From NCBI GenBank assembly GCA_963845485.1, contig CAWJSI010000013.1, positions 248,001-312,000 of the forward strand: a stretch of DNA of 64,000 nt, written 5' to 3'. Below the pieces are notes generated by a model. It saw only the letters and a program-made list of their open reading frames with translations, ran no database searches and was not told the DNA's origin. Positions 1 to 8,852 of this stretch are shown one piece after another. This DNA is from Bog-756 sp963845485. Its GTDB lineage: Bacteria > Actinomycetota > Acidimicrobiia > Acidimicrobiales > RAAP-2. Position numbers and translations under genes: made by a program. Within the stretch, counting starts at the first letter, position 1; every line of letters begins with the position of its first letter.

Positions 1-603
1 CGTGACGCGGGTGGGCAGGCAAGGTCGGTTCAGGTCGACGTGTCCGATCCTGACTCGGCCCGGGCCATGGCCGAGGCCGCCGTCACCGAGTTCGGTGGGA
101 TCGACTATCTGGTCAACAACGCCGCCATCTTCGGAGGCATGCAGCTCGATCTGCTGCTCACCGTCGACTGGGAGTACCTCAACCGGTTCCTGTCGGTCAA
201 TCTGCTCGGCGCGCTGAACTGTGTGCGGGCGTGCTATCCGGCCATGCAGGAGCGCGGGGCCGGGGCCATCGTCAACCAGTCGTCGACCGCGGCCTATCTG
301 TACGCCGGCTTCTACGGGCTGGCCAAGGCCGGGGTCAACTCGCTCACCCAGCAGATGGCCCACGAACTGGGTGGCCAGCACATCCGCATCAACGCCATCG
401 CCCCGGGGCCCATCGACACCGAGGCCTCCCGGACGGTCGTGCCCGACGCATTCATGAAGCCGATCCTCGCCGGTCTGGCCCTCAAGCGGCAGGGTGTGCC
501 GTCCGACCTGGTGGGCATGTGCCTGTTCCTCCTGTCCGACGAGGCCTCTTGGATCACCGGCCACGTGTTCAACGTCGACGGCGGCCAGGTGGTCCGTCCG
601 TGA
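1..603 (+). CDS. SDR-family oxidoreductase (5' end outside window)
   Basis: NAD(P)-dependent short-chain dehydrogenase/reductase. The frame is open at base 1, so the N-terminal Rossmann glycine motif is missing. What remains shows the DVSD segment that contacts the cofactor, the NNAA motif (family NNAG), a Ser in NQSS and the catalytic YGLAK (YxxxK), then APGPIDTE and the usual C-terminal WITGHVFNVDGG. These residues fit a catalytically intact classical SDR. It is followed after 19 nt by an enoyl-CoA hydratase, an LLM oxidoreductase and a thioesterase on the same strand, which suggests an acyl-CoA or ketone catabolic operon. The substrate cannot be read from the sequence. Confidence 0.93.
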   Translation, partial: RDAGGQARSVQVDVSDPDSARAMAEAAVTEFGGIDYLVNNAAIFGGMQLDLLLTVDWEYLNRFLSVNLLGALNCVRACYPAMQERGAGAIVNQSSTAAYLYAGFYGLAKAGVNSLTQQMAHELGGQHIRINAIAPGPIDTEASRTVVPDAFMKPILAGLALKRQGVPSDLVGMCLFLLSDEASWITGHVFNVDGGQVVRP

Positions 604-622
604 TCGGGCACCTCGCGCCACA

Positions 623-1387
623 GTGAGCGATCACCGGGTCGAACTCGACGACGACGCAGGCGTACGGCTGATCGCCTTTGACCGCGACCAGGCCCGCAAC
701 GCCTTCGACGCGGCCATGTACCACGCCGTCAACGACGCCCTCATCGGCGCCCTCGCCGATGAGGACATCCACGCCGTCGTGCTCACCGGACGGGGCCGGG
801 CCTTCACCGCCGGCCAGGACCTCCGCGAGATGGTGGCCATCGCCGCCGGCGAGGGTGGACCGGATGCCGGTTCGGGATTCCGTTCGCTGTTGGACACCGT
901 GGGCTCGTTCGACAAGCCCCTCCTGGCGGCGGTGCACGGCGTCGGCATGGGTCTCGGTTGCACCCTGCTCGGCCACGTCGATCTGGTCCTCATCGAACGC
1001 GGGGCGCGCCTTCGTGCCCCGTTCGCCGAGATGGGTGTGCCGCCCGAGGCGGCCAGCAGCTGGCTGTTCCCCGAGCGCCTGGGCTGGCAGTGGGCCTCGG
1101 TGCTCCTGCTGGCCTCTGAGTGGATCGACGCCGATCAGGCGGTCGCCGCCGGCCTGGCCCTGCGAGTGTGCGAGGAGGGAACGGTGCTCGACGAGACCCT
1201 GGCCCTCGCTCGCACCATTGCCTCGTTCCCCGGCGAGGCCACCCGGCGGATCAAACAGCTGATGATGGCGGCCCGACGCCCCGACATCGAAGCGGCCCGG
1301 GCCCGGGAGGAGTCGGCATTCGCGGCGCTCTTCGCCGACCCCGATACGAATCCCGGTGACCGCCTGGCCGCCGGCCTGGAGCACTGA
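623..1387 (+). CDS. enoyl-CoA hydratase/isomerase family protein
   Basis: Crotonase-fold protein of 254 aa, the normal family length. The oxyanion-hole segment GRGRAFTAGQDL and the second signature GVGMGLGCTLLGHVDL are clear, followed by FAEMGVPPEAASSW, which fits the isomerase-like or hydratase-like active-site loop. The GTG at 623 is chosen because homology to crotonases begins a few residues after it; the open frame continues further upstream only by overlapping the SDR gene. It probably acts on an acyl-CoA in the same route as the flanking SDR and thioesterase. Hydratase versus isomerase activity is not decided by what can be seen. Confidence 0.9.
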   Translation: MSDHRVELDDDAGVRLIAFDRDQARNAFDAAMYHAVNDALIGALADEDIHAVVLTGRGRAFTAGQDLREMVAIAAGEGGPDAGSGFRSLLDTVGSFDKPLLAAVHGVGMGLGCTLLGHVDLVLIERGARLRAPFAEMGVPPEAASSWLFPERLGWQWASVLLLASEWIDADQAVAAGLALRVCEEGTVLDETLALARTIASFPGEATRRIKQLMMAARRPDIEAARAREESAFAALFADPDTNPGDRLAAGLEH

Positions 1388-1395
1388 GCACCCGA

Positions 1396-2253
1396 ATGCG
1401 CCTCGGGATCACCGCCTTTCTCACCGATCGGGACATGGCTCCGGCCGATCTGGCCCGGGCCGCCGAGGAGCGTGGCTTCTACTCCCTCTACGTCCCCGAG
1501 CACACCCATCTGCCGGTGCGGGACGATGCCCCACCCGCCCTCGTCGAGGGAGTGCACCTCGACGACTACCGGCGGAGCCTCGATCCCTTCGTGGCCCTGG
1601 CCACCGCGGCATCGGTCACCCATCACATCCGGCTCGGCACGGGGGTCGTGCTGGCCGCCCAGCACGACCCCATCGTGTTGGCCAAACAGATCGCCACGCT
1701 CGACCACCTGAGCGGAGGACGGGTCGACTTCGGCACCGGCTTCGGCTGGAACCGTGCCGAGGCGGCCGACCACGGGGTCGACTTCGGGCGCCGCCGCCAG
1801 GTGGCCCGGGAGCATGTCTTGTGCATGCAGGCCCTCTGGAGCCAGGAGCAGGCCGAGTTCCACGGGGAGTTCGTCTCGCTCGACCCCTGTTGGAGTTGGC
1901 CCAAGCCTGTCCAGCAGCCCCGGGTCCCGACCCTGGTGGGGGGCGGGGCGACCCCGAAGGTCTTCGAGGCCATCGCCGAGTACGCCGACGGGTGGATGCC
2001 CATCGGCGGGTCGGGGCTGGCCGAGGCCCTCCCCGTCCTGCGTCGGACCATCGAGGCCCATGACCGTGATCCCGACCGCATCCGGGTCGTTCCCTTCGGC
2101 ACCGTTCCCACCGAGGAGAAGTTGGCGCACTTCGAGCGACTGGGGATCGACGAGGTCGTCCTCCGGGTGCCCTCGGGGGATGCCGATCACATGCTCGCCA
2201 CCCTCGACGCCCACGTCGTCCACCTGGCCCGATTCGGCGATGACGATGCCTGA
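1396..2253 (+). CDS. LLM-class F420-dependent oxidoreductase
   Basis: Luciferase-like TIM-barrel protein, 285 aa. Family landmarks are the N-terminal LGITAFLTD strand, VPEHTHLP, the LGTGVVLAAQHDPIVLAKQ segment, LDHLSGGRVDFGTGFGWN and the PTLVGGGATP motif near residue 190. In actinobacteria proteins of this TIGR03619-like group usually use coenzyme F420 rather than FMN; that assignment is from the family, not from a seen cofactor residue. The start ATG lies 8 nt after the preceding stop, and the end overlaps the next gene, so the two are probably co-translated. Confidence 0.9.
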   Translation: MRLGITAFLTDRDMAPADLARAAEERGFYSLYVPEHTHLPVRDDAPPALVEGVHLDDYRRSLDPFVALATAASVTHHIRLGTGVVLAAQHDPIVLAKQIATLDHLSGGRVDFGTGFGWNRAEAADHGVDFGRRRQVAREHVLCMQALWSQEQAEFHGEFVSLDPCWSWPKPVQQPRVPTLVGGGATPKVFEAIAEYADGWMPIGGSGLAEALPVLRRTIEAHDRDPDRIRVVPFGTVPTEEKLAHFERLGIDEVVLRVPSGDADHMLATLDAHVVHLARFGDDDA

Positions 2254-2950
2254 GTCGACCCCGGGATCCACCCCCGATGGTGCCGTGCCCGCCACCAAGC
2301 CGTGGAGCGGTGGCGGCCGCGAGGAACTGGCCGCCGCCGTCCGGCGGCTCATGGTCCTGACGGTGACCGCTGCTGCACCCCCCGAGGTGGTGAGCGATGC
2401 GGCCCGGCGCGCCGTTGAGCTGGCCGACGAGCTGGAGCCCCACGTCCCCGCACCCGGTACCGAGCCCGTAGCCCGCTTCGCCGATCGCTCGGTTGCGCCC
2501 GCCGAGGCTCACACCCTGGCCGGGGCCATGCCCTTCGACGTGGTCATCGGCTCCTGCAACCCGGTGGCACTCCCGGTCCGTGTCGAGTTCGAGCCGCCGA
2601 AGGCCATCGGTCGGGCCACGTTCACCCCCAACTACGAGGGGGCACCGGGCTGTGTGCACGGGGCCGTGCTGGCCGGCGCGTTCGACATCATGCTGACGGC
2701 GGCCAACATCATCGCCAACGGGGCCGGGCCCACGGTGAACCTGGCCATCCGCTATCTGAAGCCGACACTCATCGGCCAACCGCTGGTGTTCGAGTCCTGG
2801 GTGACCGAGCGCACCGACCGACGCACGTTCAGCGAGGGTCGGTTGATCCAAGGTGGGGTCGTGACCGTCGAAGCCACCGGTGAGTTCGTCAACATGAGCC
2901 GCTCTCGGATCCGAGCCATGCACCAGCGGGACGAGGCAGCCGACCGTTGA
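2240..2950 (+). CDS. hotdog-fold (PaaI-like) thioesterase
   Basis: 236-aa protein whose C-terminal half is a hotdog thioesterase: NYEGAPGCVHGAVLAGAFDIML carries the conserved G-x-HGG-like helix, followed by TVNLAIRYLKPTLIGQPLVFE. The first ~100 residues are a helical, proline-rich extension of unknown role. Start codons ATG 2240 and ATG 2246 both overlap the end of the LLM gene by 8-14 nt, which implies translational coupling. Hydrolysis of a CoA thioester formed by the upstream enzymes is the likely role; the actual acyl group is unknown. Confidence 0.82.
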   Translation: MTMPESTPGSTPDGAVPATKPWSGGGREELAAAVRRLMVLTVTAAAPPEVVSDAARRAVELADELEPHVPAPGTEPVARFADRSVAPAEAHTLAGAMPFDVVIGSCNPVALPVRVEFEPPKAIGRATFTPNYEGAPGCVHGAVLAGAFDIMLTAANIIANGAGPTVNLAIRYLKPTLIGQPLVFESWVTERTDRRTFSEGRLIQGGVVTVEATGEFVNMSRSRIRAMHQRDEAADR

Positions 2951-2994
2951 CCTTCACCAGCCATCCGATGGGCGATCCCAACTGGGAATCACAA

Positions 2995-3005
2995 TTATCT
3001 AGAGT
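2995..3005 (+). promoter_or_regulatory. candidate promoter for the ABC binding protein
   Basis: An unusually AT-rich patch in a GC-rich genome contains overlapping -10-like boxes TTATCT (2995-3000) and TAGAGT (3000-3005), 73-78 nt upstream of the binding-protein start. No convincing -35 box is visible. Confidence 0.3.
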
Positions 3006-3077
3006 CAGGGCCGGTCGAGGCGCGGGGAGCCAACCCCGGGCCACGACCGCTGGCCGCGAGCAGGGGGGAGACCGTCC

Positions 3078-4388
3078 ATGAGATCCACGCGTCTACGACA
3101 GGAGCCGACATCGCGGCGAGGTCGTCGACTGATGGTGCCGGGTGCGGTGGCCCTGGCCGCCTCGTTGTTCGTCTGCGGGTCGATCACGACCGTCGCGTCG
3201 GCGTCGACCACGAAATCGACCATCCCCGCCTCGGCGTTCAGCGACCACACCGGCATCACGGCCAAATCCATTTCCATCGGGAACGTCTCCACCCTGGTGG
3301 CCGGGCTGTTCAAGGGCGCAGCGGTGGGGACCGAGGCCTACGCCGACTACGTCAACTCCATCGGTGGGATCTACGGGCGAAAGATCCTGGTGGACAGCAG
3401 CGATGACGGCTACTCGGGCGGACCCAACAAGCAGGAGACCCAGGCCGCCGTGAGCAAGGACGTGGCGATGGTCGGGAGTTTCTCGTTGGAGGACAACTTC
3501 GGGGGGGCGGTGCTGAAGGCCAATCCCGATGTGCCCAACGTCAGCGTCTCACTCGATCTCGGCACCAACGACCTGCCCAATACCTTCAGTGTCGCCCCGA
3601 CGGCCAACGGCTGGATACTCGGTCCCCTGGCCTACTTCAAGCAGAAGTTCCCGAAGACCATCACGCACGCCGCCGCCATGGTGGCCGGCGAACCGTCGGC
3701 CATCGCCAAGTGGAACGCCGAGAAGCAGGCCATGCAGTCCATCGGCTACAAGGTGGTCTACTCACCGACCTTCGAGATCAGCCAGACCGACTTCAATCAG
3801 AACGTCATCACCATGAAGAACGACGGGGTCAAGATCCTCTTCCTCGAGCAGATGCCCTACAACTACGCCGCCGCCGTGGTCCAGGCGCTCAACCAGCAGG
3901 ACTTCCACCCGGTGCTGGTGCTGGGCGGGTCCACCTACAGCGAGGGCCTGGTCCCCGCGGCCGGGGGAGCTTCGGCCATCGACGGGGCCTACATGGAGCA
4001 GAACACCTCGCTCTATCTCGGTGAGGACAAGACGGCCCTTCCGGCCATTGCCGCCTTCCAGACCTGGATCCAAAAGGCGTCACCAGGCTTCAAGGCCGAT
4101 CTCTACACCCTCTACGGATGGCTGTCGGCCGAGCTGTTCACCCAGGCCCTGAAAGCGGCCGGTCCCCACCCCAGCCGCGGTTCGATCCTGCAGGCGCTGC
4201 GGGGCATCCACTCGTTCTCGGGGGGCTCGCTGGTGGGAACGGCCAACCCGGCGGGCAAAGTGCCGACCAACTGCTACATCATCGCCACCATCGCCCATGG
4301 CAAGTATCAGCGGCTGGACGACCCTCCGGCCAGCGGCTCGGCCCACGGCTACCGCTGTGACAAGCCGTTCTATTACGCCACTACCTGA
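3078..4388 (+). CDS. ABC-type branched-chain amino acid-like substrate-binding protein
   Basis: 436-aa periplasmic binding protein of the LivJ/LivK (Peripla_BP_6) type. A basic N-terminus with RRGRR, a hydrophobic stretch at about residues 20-36 and VASAS give a Sec-type signal peptide; there is no clean lipobox. GITAKSISIGNVSTL begins the mature lobe, and YADYVNSIGGIYGRKI followed by DSSDDGYSGG are hallmark motifs. A GGGGGAG ribosome site lies 7-8 nt before the ATG. No permease or ATPase gene adjoins it, so it is an orphan receptor, as is common for Acidimicrobiia-like genomes. The ligand is unknown. Confidence 0.88.
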   Translation: MRSTRLRQEPTSRRGRRLMVPGAVALAASLFVCGSITTVASASTTKSTIPASAFSDHTGITAKSISIGNVSTLVAGLFKGAAVGTEAYADYVNSIGGIYGRKILVDSSDDGYSGGPNKQETQAAVSKDVAMVGSFSLEDNFGGAVLKANPDVPNVSVSLDLGTNDLPNTFSVAPTANGWILGPLAYFKQKFPKTITHAAAMVAGEPSAIAKWNAEKQAMQSIGYKVVYSPTFEISQTDFNQNVITMKNDGVKILFLEQMPYNYAAAVVQALNQQDFHPVLVLGGSTYSEGLVPAAGGASAIDGAYMEQNTSLYLGEDKTALPAIAAFQTWIQKASPGFKADLYTLYGWLSAELFTQALKAAGPHPSRGSILQALRGIHSFSGGSLVGTANPAGKVPTNCYIIATIAHGKYQRLDDPPASGSAHGYRCDKPFYYATT

Positions 4389-4569
4389 CCCGAGACACGG
4401 GTGCCCCGGACGCGGTGTTGCGCTCCCGGGCCCTAGGGGAGGCGAGGTCGGGAGCTGGCTGCTCCCCCCGCCTCCAGCGGGCTACCAGTAACCCCGAGAA
4501 CAGATCCGGTACGGGGTGGTGCGCCCGAGGCTGCACGGGCTGTAGCGCCACGAGTCGGACCGGAGCCGG

Positions 4570-4600
4570 GCGGTGTCATCGGACGGGCGGCGGTGTCATC
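4570..4600 (+). repeat. 11-bp direct repeat in a gene-free stretch
   Basis: GCGGTGTCATC occurs at 4570-4580 and 4590-4600, exactly 20 bp apart. It lies in the 345-nt stretch 4389-4733 between the binding protein and rpsT, which otherwise holds no supportable gene, RNA or clear terminator. The spacing of about two helical turns could suit a regulator, but this is only a suggestion. Confidence 0.4.
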
Positions 4601-4733
4601 TGGACAAGGCGCGTCGATGGCGCGGATCCGAGATGTACTTCCGTTGCCAACTCCGGGACCCGGAGATCAGAAGGCGGCCACGTGAGGCCGCCGTAGTTGT
4701 CGTGCCGGCCGGCCTCGCCGGTCGCCGACAGGC

Positions 4734-5024
4734 TCAGGCGTCTGCTCCGACGGCGTCGCTGCCCACGTCGAGGGCGGCAGCCCGCTTCATCAGACGTGAC
4801 TTGCGGTTGGCCGCCTGGTTCTTGTGGATGACACCCTTGGCCGCGGCCTTGTCGATCCGCTTGATGGCCAGCCGGAGGGCCTCGTCGGCGTTCTCGGCGT
4901 CCCCTTCGATGGCGCTGATGGCCCGCTTGGTACGGGTCCGCAGCTCGGAGCGGACCGCCTTGTTCCGGGCCTGGCGCTTGATGGTCTGCCGATTTCGCTT
5001 GATCTGGCTCTTGATGTTTGCCAC
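4734..5024 (-). CDS. rpsT: 30S ribosomal protein bS20
   Basis: 96-aa basic protein beginning (M/V)ANIKSQIKRNRQ and continuing with RTKRAISAIEGD and IDKAAAKGVIHKNQAANRKSRL, the diagnostic bS20 sequence. It binds 16S rRNA in the small subunit. The GTG at 5024 is chosen because the conserved ANIKSQ follows it and AGAGGAA sits 6-7 nt upstream. It is transcribed divergently from lepA, an arrangement seen in many actinobacteria. Confidence 0.97.
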   Translation of the reverse strand: MANIKSQIKRNRQTIKRQARNKAVRSELRTRTKRAISAIEGDAENADEALRLAIKRIDKAAAKGVIHKNQAANRKSRLMKRAAALDVGSDAVGADA

Positions 5025-5148
5025 TGCGGTTCCTCTGCGTGCTGGTCGGTGCTGGGTTGCGTTCGGCTCGGCGCTGCGGGACATGCTGTCGCCGCTCGGC
5101 CGAGGAAGTTCAGACCCCGGGCGGCCCGTTGGGGCCAAGTCCGAGGAC

Positions 5149-5160
5149 AGATAACGATAG
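5149..5160 (-). promoter_or_regulatory. candidate rpsT promoter
   Basis: On the minus strand this AT-rich island reads CTATCGTTATCT, giving -10-like TATCGT or TTATCT about 125 nt upstream of the rpsT start. It is the only AT-rich patch in the rpsT-lepA gap. No -35 box is clear. Confidence 0.3.
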
Positions 5161-5286
5161 CAGCCCGGCCCCATTCCATCTCACCGGCTGGTTCGGAACG
5201 GCCGCCACCGCCCCCAATGGCTCCGCTCAGGTGGTCAGGCTGCCGGTGGCCGGCGCCCCCGGGGTCGAGCCCTGGTGGGGCTTGGG

Positions 5287-5292
5287 TACGCT
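5287..5292 (+). promoter_or_regulatory. -10 box of lepA (apparently leaderless)
   Basis: TACGCT lies 9 nt before GTG 5302, so transcription would start at or within a few bases of the start codon. This favours 5302 over the in-frame GTG at 5275. Confidence 0.45.
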
Positions 5293-5301
5293 GGCCTCCC
5301 C

Positions 5302-7089
5302 GTGCTTCCCGTCGACCGCATCCGAAACTTCTCCATCATCAGCCACGTCGACCATGGCAAGTCGACCCTGTCCGACCGTATCCTGGAGCTGACTGGAGCC
5401 GTCGATCCCCGGCTGATGCGCGAGCAGTACCTCGACTCGATGGACATCGAGCGGGAGCGTGGCATCACCATCAAGGCCCAGAACGTCCGGGTCCCGTGGA
5501 AGGAGCACACCCTCCACCTGATCGACACCCCCGGGCACGTCGACTTCGGGTACGAGGTGAGCCGGTCGCTCGCCGCCTGCGAGGGGGCGGTGCTCCTGGT
5601 CGACGCCTCCCAGGGAATCCAGGCCCAGACCCTGGCCAACTGCTACCAGGCCTTGGAGCACGATCTCGAGATCGTGGCCGTACTCAACAAGATCGACCTG
5701 CCGGCAGCCGACCCGGACCGCTGCGCCGCCGAGATCGAGCAGGTCCTCGGGATCGAGGCCGCCGGCATCATGCACATCTCGGCCAAGACCGGTGCTGGGG
5801 TCGCCGAACTACTCGACACCATCGTGGAGCGGATCCCCCCGCCCACCGGCGACCCCGACGCACCATTGCAGGCCCTGATCTTCGATTCGGCCTACGACCA
5901 GTACCGGGGGGTGGTCAGCTCGATCAGGGTGATGGCCGGCACCCTGGTCGGTACGGATCGTCTCCGGTTCATGCAGGCAGGCAGCAACCACGAGATCGAA
6001 GAGATCGGCATCCGGACCCCGATCACCGTACCGGTGGACGAGCTCGGTCCGGGCGAGGTCGGCTACCTGATCGCCGGTATCAAGGACGTGGGCAGCGCCC
6101 GCTCCGGCGAGACGGTGACTACCGCCACCCACCCCGCTCGGGCGGCGCTGGCCGGCTATCGGGATCCCAAGCCCATGGTGTTCTGTGGGCTTTTCCCCAT
6201 AGATGGCGACGAACTCCCGGACCTGCGCGACGCCCTGGAGAAGCTCCGACTGAACGACGCCAGCTTCACCTACGAGCCCGAGTCGTCCCGGGCCCTCGGC
6301 TTCGGTTTCCGGTGTGGCTTCCTCGGGCTCTTGCACATGGAGATCGTGCGGGAGCGCCTCGAGCGTGAGTTCAACCTGTCGCTCATCGCCACCGCTCCTT
6401 CGGTGGCCTACCGGGCCTTTCTCGTCAACGGCACCGAGGTCGACGTGGACAATCCGAGCGAGCTTCCCGAACCCACGCACCTCGATCACGTCGACGAACC
6501 CATGCTGCGGGCCACCATCCTCACCCCGTCCGAGTACACCGGCACGGTCATGGACCTGTGCCAGGGCCACCGCGCCGAGATGGTCAAAATGGAGTACCTC
6601 TCCCCGGAACGGGTCGAGTTCGTCTACGCCATCCCCCTGGGCGAGGTGGTGGTCAACTTCTTCGACCAGCTGAAGAGCCGGACCAAGGGCTACGCCAGCC
6701 TCGACTACGAGCCCGAGGGGTACGCCACGGCCGACCTGGTCAAGGTGGACCTGCTCATCAACCACACCCCCGTGGACGCCTTCTCGACCATCGTCCACCG
6801 GTCCCAAGCCGACTTCTACGGCCGCCGGATGACCGAGAAGCTGCGGGAGCTGATTCCCCGCCAGATGTTCGACGTGCCCATCCAAGCCGCCATCGGAGGC
6901 CGGGTTCTGTCCCGTGAGACGGTCAAGGCCCGCCGCAAGGACGTCCTGGCCAAGTGCTACGGGGGTGATATCACCCGCAAGCGCAAGCTGCTGGAGAAGC
7001 AGAAGGAGGGGAAGAAGAAGATGAAGAACATCGGCCGGGTCGAAGTCCCCCAAGAGGCGTTCGTCTCCGCACTCAAGCTGGACGACTGA
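5302..7089 (+). CDS. lepA: elongation factor 4 (ribosome back-translocase LepA)
   Basis: 595-aa translational GTPase. G1 is HVDHGKST, G2 region RERGITIKAQ, G3 DTPGHVD and G4 NKIDLP, followed by EF-G-like domains II, III and V and the LepA-specific C-terminal domain ending with KKKMKNIGRVEVPQEAF. These features separate LepA from EF-G and TypA. The start is placed at GTG 5302 because the conserved RIRNFSIISH follows directly and a -10 box precedes it; GTG 5275 would add nine residues. EF4 acts on stalled or mistranslocated ribosomes. Length matches the family (about 600 aa). Confidence 0.97.
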   Translation: MLPVDRIRNFSIISHVDHGKSTLSDRILELTGAVDPRLMREQYLDSMDIERERGITIKAQNVRVPWKEHTLHLIDTPGHVDFGYEVSRSLAACEGAVLLVDASQGIQAQTLANCYQALEHDLEIVAVLNKIDLPAADPDRCAAEIEQVLGIEAAGIMHISAKTGAGVAELLDTIVERIPPPTGDPDAPLQALIFDSAYDQYRGVVSSIRVMAGTLVGTDRLRFMQAGSNHEIEEIGIRTPITVPVDELGPGEVGYLIAGIKDVGSARSGETVTTATHPARAALAGYRDPKPMVFCGLFPIDGDELPDLRDALEKLRLNDASFTYEPESSRALGFGFRCGFLGLLHMEIVRERLEREFNLSLIATAPSVAYRAFLVNGTEVDVDNPSELPEPTHLDHVDEPMLRATILTPSEYTGTVMDLCQGHRAEMVKMEYLSPERVEFVYAIPLGEVVVNFFDQLKSRTKGYASLDYEPEGYATADLVKVDLLINHTPVDAFSTIVHRSQADFYGRRMTEKLRELIPRQMFDVPIQAAIGGRVLSRETVKARRKDVLAKCYGGDITRKRKLLEKQKEGKKKMKNIGRVEVPQEAFVSALKLDD

Positions 7090-7181
7090 TGTGACGATCA
7101 CAACATGGGGTTCCACAGAGAGCAGCCGGGCCGTCCGCACCTGAACCCCGGGCTCGAGCAGATGAAAGGGAGCGCACTCCC

Positions 7182-8837
7182 GTGGGAGCCGGTCGGATCA
7201 GGTCGTCGAGCGCAGGGCCAGAAGTAGCTCCCCCCGTGGCCGGCGACGACGGGTCGGCCCAACCTCCCGAACCCGGTGACCCGATGACCGGCGGGCCCGA
7301 GCCGAGCCCGCCGTCGGCCAATGCCAGCGGGTCACAGCTGGCCCGCAACGTCGTCAACTCCTACGCCAGCTACTTCATCGGCATCGCCATGAGCCTGGTG
7401 CTGACCCGTGCGCTCCTTGGTCACCTGGGTGCTGCCACCTACGGCCTCTGGGTCGTGCTGTTGGCCCTCACCGCCTACCTGGGCCTGCTCGACGTGGGCG
7501 TCGGGACGGCTGCGGTGCAACGGGTGGCCCGCCTCCGGGCCACCGGTGACCAAGAGGCTCTGGCCGACCTGATCCGCACTTGCTGGGTTTTCTTCGCCGT
7601 GTCCGCCGTGCTGGCCGTGGCCATCACCGCCGGCCTGGCCCCCTTCGTGGCCTCGTTCCTCAACATCGGTCCGATCAGCCCCACCCTGGTCGGTACCACC
7701 CTGATCATCCTCGGCGTGGTCTCGGCCCTCTCCTTCCTCGGCACCGTTCCCGGCGCGGTGCTGTTCGGTTCGGGGCGCAACGACCGCCAAGCGCAGATCG
7801 GCGTGGCCACGCTGTTGCTGATGGAGCTCGGCCAGATCTTCGCGGTAGTGGCCGGCGCCGGACTATTGGCCCTGGCCCTCCTGCAGCTGGCCGGCACCGC
7901 CGTCTCCCTCGTAGTGGGGCTGACCGTGGTCAAGCGGATCACCGGGGCCTCGCTCCGCGCCGGCCGGTTCCGCCGGGCCGTGCTCACCGACCTCCTGCGC
8001 TTCGGGGGCATCCAGTCGCTGGTGGCCCTGAGCAGCGTGGTGGCGTACCAGCTCGACTCCCTGGTCATCGGCATCATCCTCCCGGTGGCCCAAGTGGCGC
8101 CCTACAGCGTGGCCCTCAACACGGCCAACTTCACGGGCAGTCTGAGCTCCCAGGCCACCGGCCTACTCGTGCCCACGTACGCCCACGACGAGGAGGTGGG
8201 GAATCGGCGACGACAGGCCACGTACTTCCTCGGTGCGGTGATCGCCTGTCTCGGGATCTCGGTGCCCATCGTCATCGCCTTGGCCGCCTTCGGCGATCCG
8301 ATCCTCGAGTTCTGGCTCGGCCATGTACCTCCCCAGACCTACAAGGTCATGATCGTGCTCGGGATCGTCACCGTCCTCCAGCGACCGGGCAACCAGTGCT
8401 TCCTCTTCCTGACCGGGATCGGACGCAACAAGCAGCTGGCCGTGTTGGCGTTGACCGGCTCGGTGCTCAACCTGGCCGGCAGCATCGGCGCCACCTACTG
8501 GCTGGGCCCGGTCGGCCCTGCCGTCGGCTCCCTTCCCGTCGTCCTCGTCATCGACTTCGTGGTACTCCCCGGCATCGTCTGTCGACACCTGGACATACCC
8601 ATCGTCCGGTACCTGCGGACCTCGCTGGCCCCGGTGGTGCCGACCGCGGCGGTGGCGGGCATCGTGGCGCTGGCTCTGATCCATTTGGAACCCAAGCCCG
8701 GCGCACTCGCCGCGGTGGTGGGTGCGGTCATCGTCGTGGCCGCCGCGTGGGTCACCCTGATCGGCGTGGTCTCGCGGCTGGAGCCCGACCTCCGCAACAC
8801 GGTCATGCAGCGGCTCCGCAAGCGCAGGCGCCGGTGA
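7182..8837 (+). CDS. Wzx-like polysaccharide flippase (MOP superfamily)
   Basis: 551-aa integral membrane protein with about 12-14 hydrophobic segments after a ~50-residue proline-rich cytoplasmic N-terminus. The LARNVVNSYASYFIGI start of the first helix and GAATYGLWVVLLALTAYLGLLDVGVG are typical of RfbX/Wzx and related oligosaccharide translocases. AAAGGGAG precedes the GTG at 7182 by 9 nt; ATG 7284 is an alternative start. It opens a glycan locus with five neighbouring glycan genes and probably moves a lipid-linked oligosaccharide across the membrane. The MOP family also includes MATE and MurJ proteins, but MurJ motifs are absent. Confidence 0.83.
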   Translation: MGAGRIRSSSAGPEVAPPVAGDDGSAQPPEPGDPMTGGPEPSPPSANASGSQLARNVVNSYASYFIGIAMSLVLTRALLGHLGAATYGLWVVLLALTAYLGLLDVGVGTAAVQRVARLRATGDQEALADLIRTCWVFFAVSAVLAVAITAGLAPFVASFLNIGPISPTLVGTTLIILGVVSALSFLGTVPGAVLFGSGRNDRQAQIGVATLLLMELGQIFAVVAGAGLLALALLQLAGTAVSLVVGLTVVKRITGASLRAGRFRRAVLTDLLRFGGIQSLVALSSVVAYQLDSLVIGIILPVAQVAPYSVALNTANFTGSLSSQATGLLVPTYAHDEEVGNRRRQATYFLGAVIACLGISVPIVIALAAFGDPILEFWLGHVPPQTYKVMIVLGIVTVLQRPGNQCFLFLTGIGRNKQLAVLALTGSVLNLAGSIGATYWLGPVGPAVGSLPVVLVIDFVVLPGIVCRHLDIPIVRYLRTSLAPVVPTAAVAGIVALALIHLEPKPGALAAVVGAVIVVAAAWVTLIGVVSRLEPDLRNTVMQRLRKRRRR

Positions 8838-8852
8838 GAGCCACCCTTCGGA

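Noticed and set aside
5275..5301. Upstream GTG start for lepA
   Set aside because: Adds nine residues not typical of LepA, and the -10 box fits GTG 5302.
7090..7102. TGTGA-CGA-TCACA palindrome after lepA
   Set aside because: Resembles a CRP half-site pair but the spacer is 3 nt instead of 6, and no gene start fits it.
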